Origin: Nocardiopsis ansamitocini
Lineage (GTDB): Bacteria; Actinomycetota; Actinomycetes; Streptosporangiales; Streptosporangiaceae
Assembly: GCF_030268225.1 (NCBI RefSeq)
Contig: NZ_BSQG01000005.1
Location: forward strand, 372,001-436,000
DNA length: 64,000 bases
Direction: 5' to 3'
Shown: positions 63,002-64,000 of the stretch, in pieces
How positions within the stretch are numbered: position 1 is the first letter of the stretch
Layout: each line of letters opens with the position of its first letter
Translations under genes and position numbers: made by a program
The notes under the pieces: generated by a model
Told to the model about the DNA's origin: nothing
The model's input: only the letters and a program-made list of their open reading frames with translations
Database searches by the model: none

Positions 63002-63819
63002 CGGCGTTCCACCCCGCGATCCACGTGCCGATCCCGGCCACCGTCGCGGCGGTGTCAAACGCGTGTCCTTCGCCGTAGTCGCGAGTGAACCTCTCCTCCC
63101 CCAGCTCCGACAGCAGCCGGACCCGCATGGCCACCGCGTCGGGGGTGACCGTGTCGGTGATGCCGCGGACCCGGTCGGTGACCCCCAGCAGGCCGGCCGC
63201 GCGCCCCTGCTCACCGGTGTCGGCGGCCAGCCGGCGGCATCCCGTCGAGCCCGCGGCCCACCCGCACGACGCGGCCCACTGTGCCCTCGGTGATCGCGAA
63301 ACCGGGTTGGACGGCTCGCGCCCGTTCGACGAACAGCCGGACCGAGGCGTGTCCCGTGGCCCGTTCGGCATCGCCCCCCTCGGGGGAAGGTCCAACGACG
63401 CCACCTGGAGTAGACGCTCCCCCGCCACGCCCAGCTGCTCACGGCTGATGGCGAGGGCGCGGGCGTTGGGGCAGGCGGCGAGGAACCGCGCGGCGACCAC
63501 GGTCCACGAGGTCCTGGAACGCCCACGGATCGACGTCGGCGGGTTCGACGGCCAGTCGGTAGCCGGCCGGCTCAGCGCTGGACGCTGCCCCCTCGCCGAG
63601 GATCCGGCGCAGCTTGGACACCAGGGCCTGCAACATGTTGTCGGCCCTGGCCGGGGGTACACCGTCCCAGATCTCGTCGATGAGTCGTTGGGCACCCACG
63701 GTGTGGCCGGGTTCCGCGAGCAGGAGTCCGAGCAGGGTGCGCGGTCAGGCTCCGCCGCCCCGCACGGACCTCCCCCGATCGTCGCGAACACTCAAAGGAC
63801 CCAGGATCGAGAACTTCAC
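62988..63819 (-). pseudogene. Broken SARP/AfsR-type (BTAD) transcriptional regulator
   Basis: Translation from GTG 63819 gives VKFSILGPLSVRDDRGRSV, then an in-frame TGA near 63744, then a winged-helix/BTAD part (LIDEIWDGVPPARADNMLQALVSKLRRIL, GYRLAVEPADVDPWAFQDLV). It shifts frame near 63520; NB-ARC-like ACPNARALAISREQLGVAGERLLQVASLDLP and a C-terminal piece follow. About 800 bp survive of a gene normally several times longer. At least one nonsense and one frameshift, plus deletions, make it inactive. Confidence 0.8.
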
Positions 63820-64000
63820 CCCACTATGGTGGCCGATCCCAGCTCCTTGCCGTCATCAAGGCGTCGTGACCTGCCGGACACACGCGTTCTCTGGGGCGAG
63901 CGACCCGCCGACGGCAGTATGGTTCGTTGGAGCCCGCCGGGGATGCGCCGCTGCCGTGGTCCCGCCGGGGACCGCCGCGCGCCGGCCCGGCCGAAGCGCC
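63820..64000. other. Right window edge, no recognisable gene
   Basis: A + frame from ATG 63825 is open to the edge but shows no family motif and no ribosome site; it is not called. Confidence 0.4.

Noticed and set aside
63825-64000. Open + frame at the right edge
   Set aside because: No motif, no ribosome site and cut by the window; cannot be told from background in this GC-rich DNA.

Overview
The window is high-GC actinomycete DNA. Gene content and order point to the Nocardiopsis, Streptomonospora or Thermobifida side of the actinomycetes. The evidence is GTG and TTG starts, DUF3159, DUF3710, DUF4193, DUF4235, SepH and a CutRS-like pair, many Scr1/DUF397 regulators, a bacterial serpin, and a gene neighbourhood (sepH, hemH, IMPase, cutRS, DUF4193, dut, DUF3710) that resembles the conserved chromosomal core of Streptomyces. 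The species assignment is inference. No tRNA, rRNA, insertion sequence, integrase or replication origin was found.

Region 1 (1-20177) is a defence island on the + strand. It opens with the cut-off end of an McrC-like restriction subunit. A complete type 2 BREX (phage growth limitation) gene set follows: pglW (NERD nuclease plus tandem kinase domains), pglX (adenine methyltransferase), pglY (large ATPase), pglZ (alkaline-phosphatase-fold protein), brxD (ATPase) and brxHI (Lhr-like helicase). PglX carries a strikingly AT-rich stretch over its likely target-recognition region. PglZ carries a perfect 36-bp in-frame tandem duplication beside its phosphatase motifs.

Region 2 (20393-26176) is a small redox set: a pirin/GNAT operon diverging from an LLM flavin oxidoreductase and an NAD(P)-binding reductase. 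Three copies of one 14-bp palindrome lie between them, together with a remnant of an AhpD-like gene. A glutaminase-STAS gene follows.

Region 3 (26177-44457) is mostly core genome: RNA uracil methyltransferase, two TrkA-type potassium-channel regulators, DUF3159, Ogt, serpin, GNAT, DUF3710, dUTPase, ValS, DUF4235, DUF4193, a CutRS-like two-component system preceded by two hairpins with the same loop, then a CGNR regulator diverging from an epoxide-hydrolase-like enzyme and a TPR-like gene.

Region 4 (44472-49632) holds two type I-E-like CRISPR arrays with 23 and 8 repeats. Both are best read on the minus strand, with leaders on their right-hand sides. No cas gene is in the window. Between them are small regulatory genes: a BldC-like HTH gene overlapping a DUF5753-like gene that has no HTH, two overlapping small genes, and an Scr1-type regulator with its DUF397 partner.

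Region 5 (50232-64000) returns to core genes: IMPase, S9 peptidase, actinobacterial 2Fe-2S ferrochelatase, a sugar-lactone oxidase, SepH, two PH-domain membrane proteins and a DrrAB-type ABC exporter. It ends with a nonsense- and frameshift-inactivated SARP/AfsR-type regulator.
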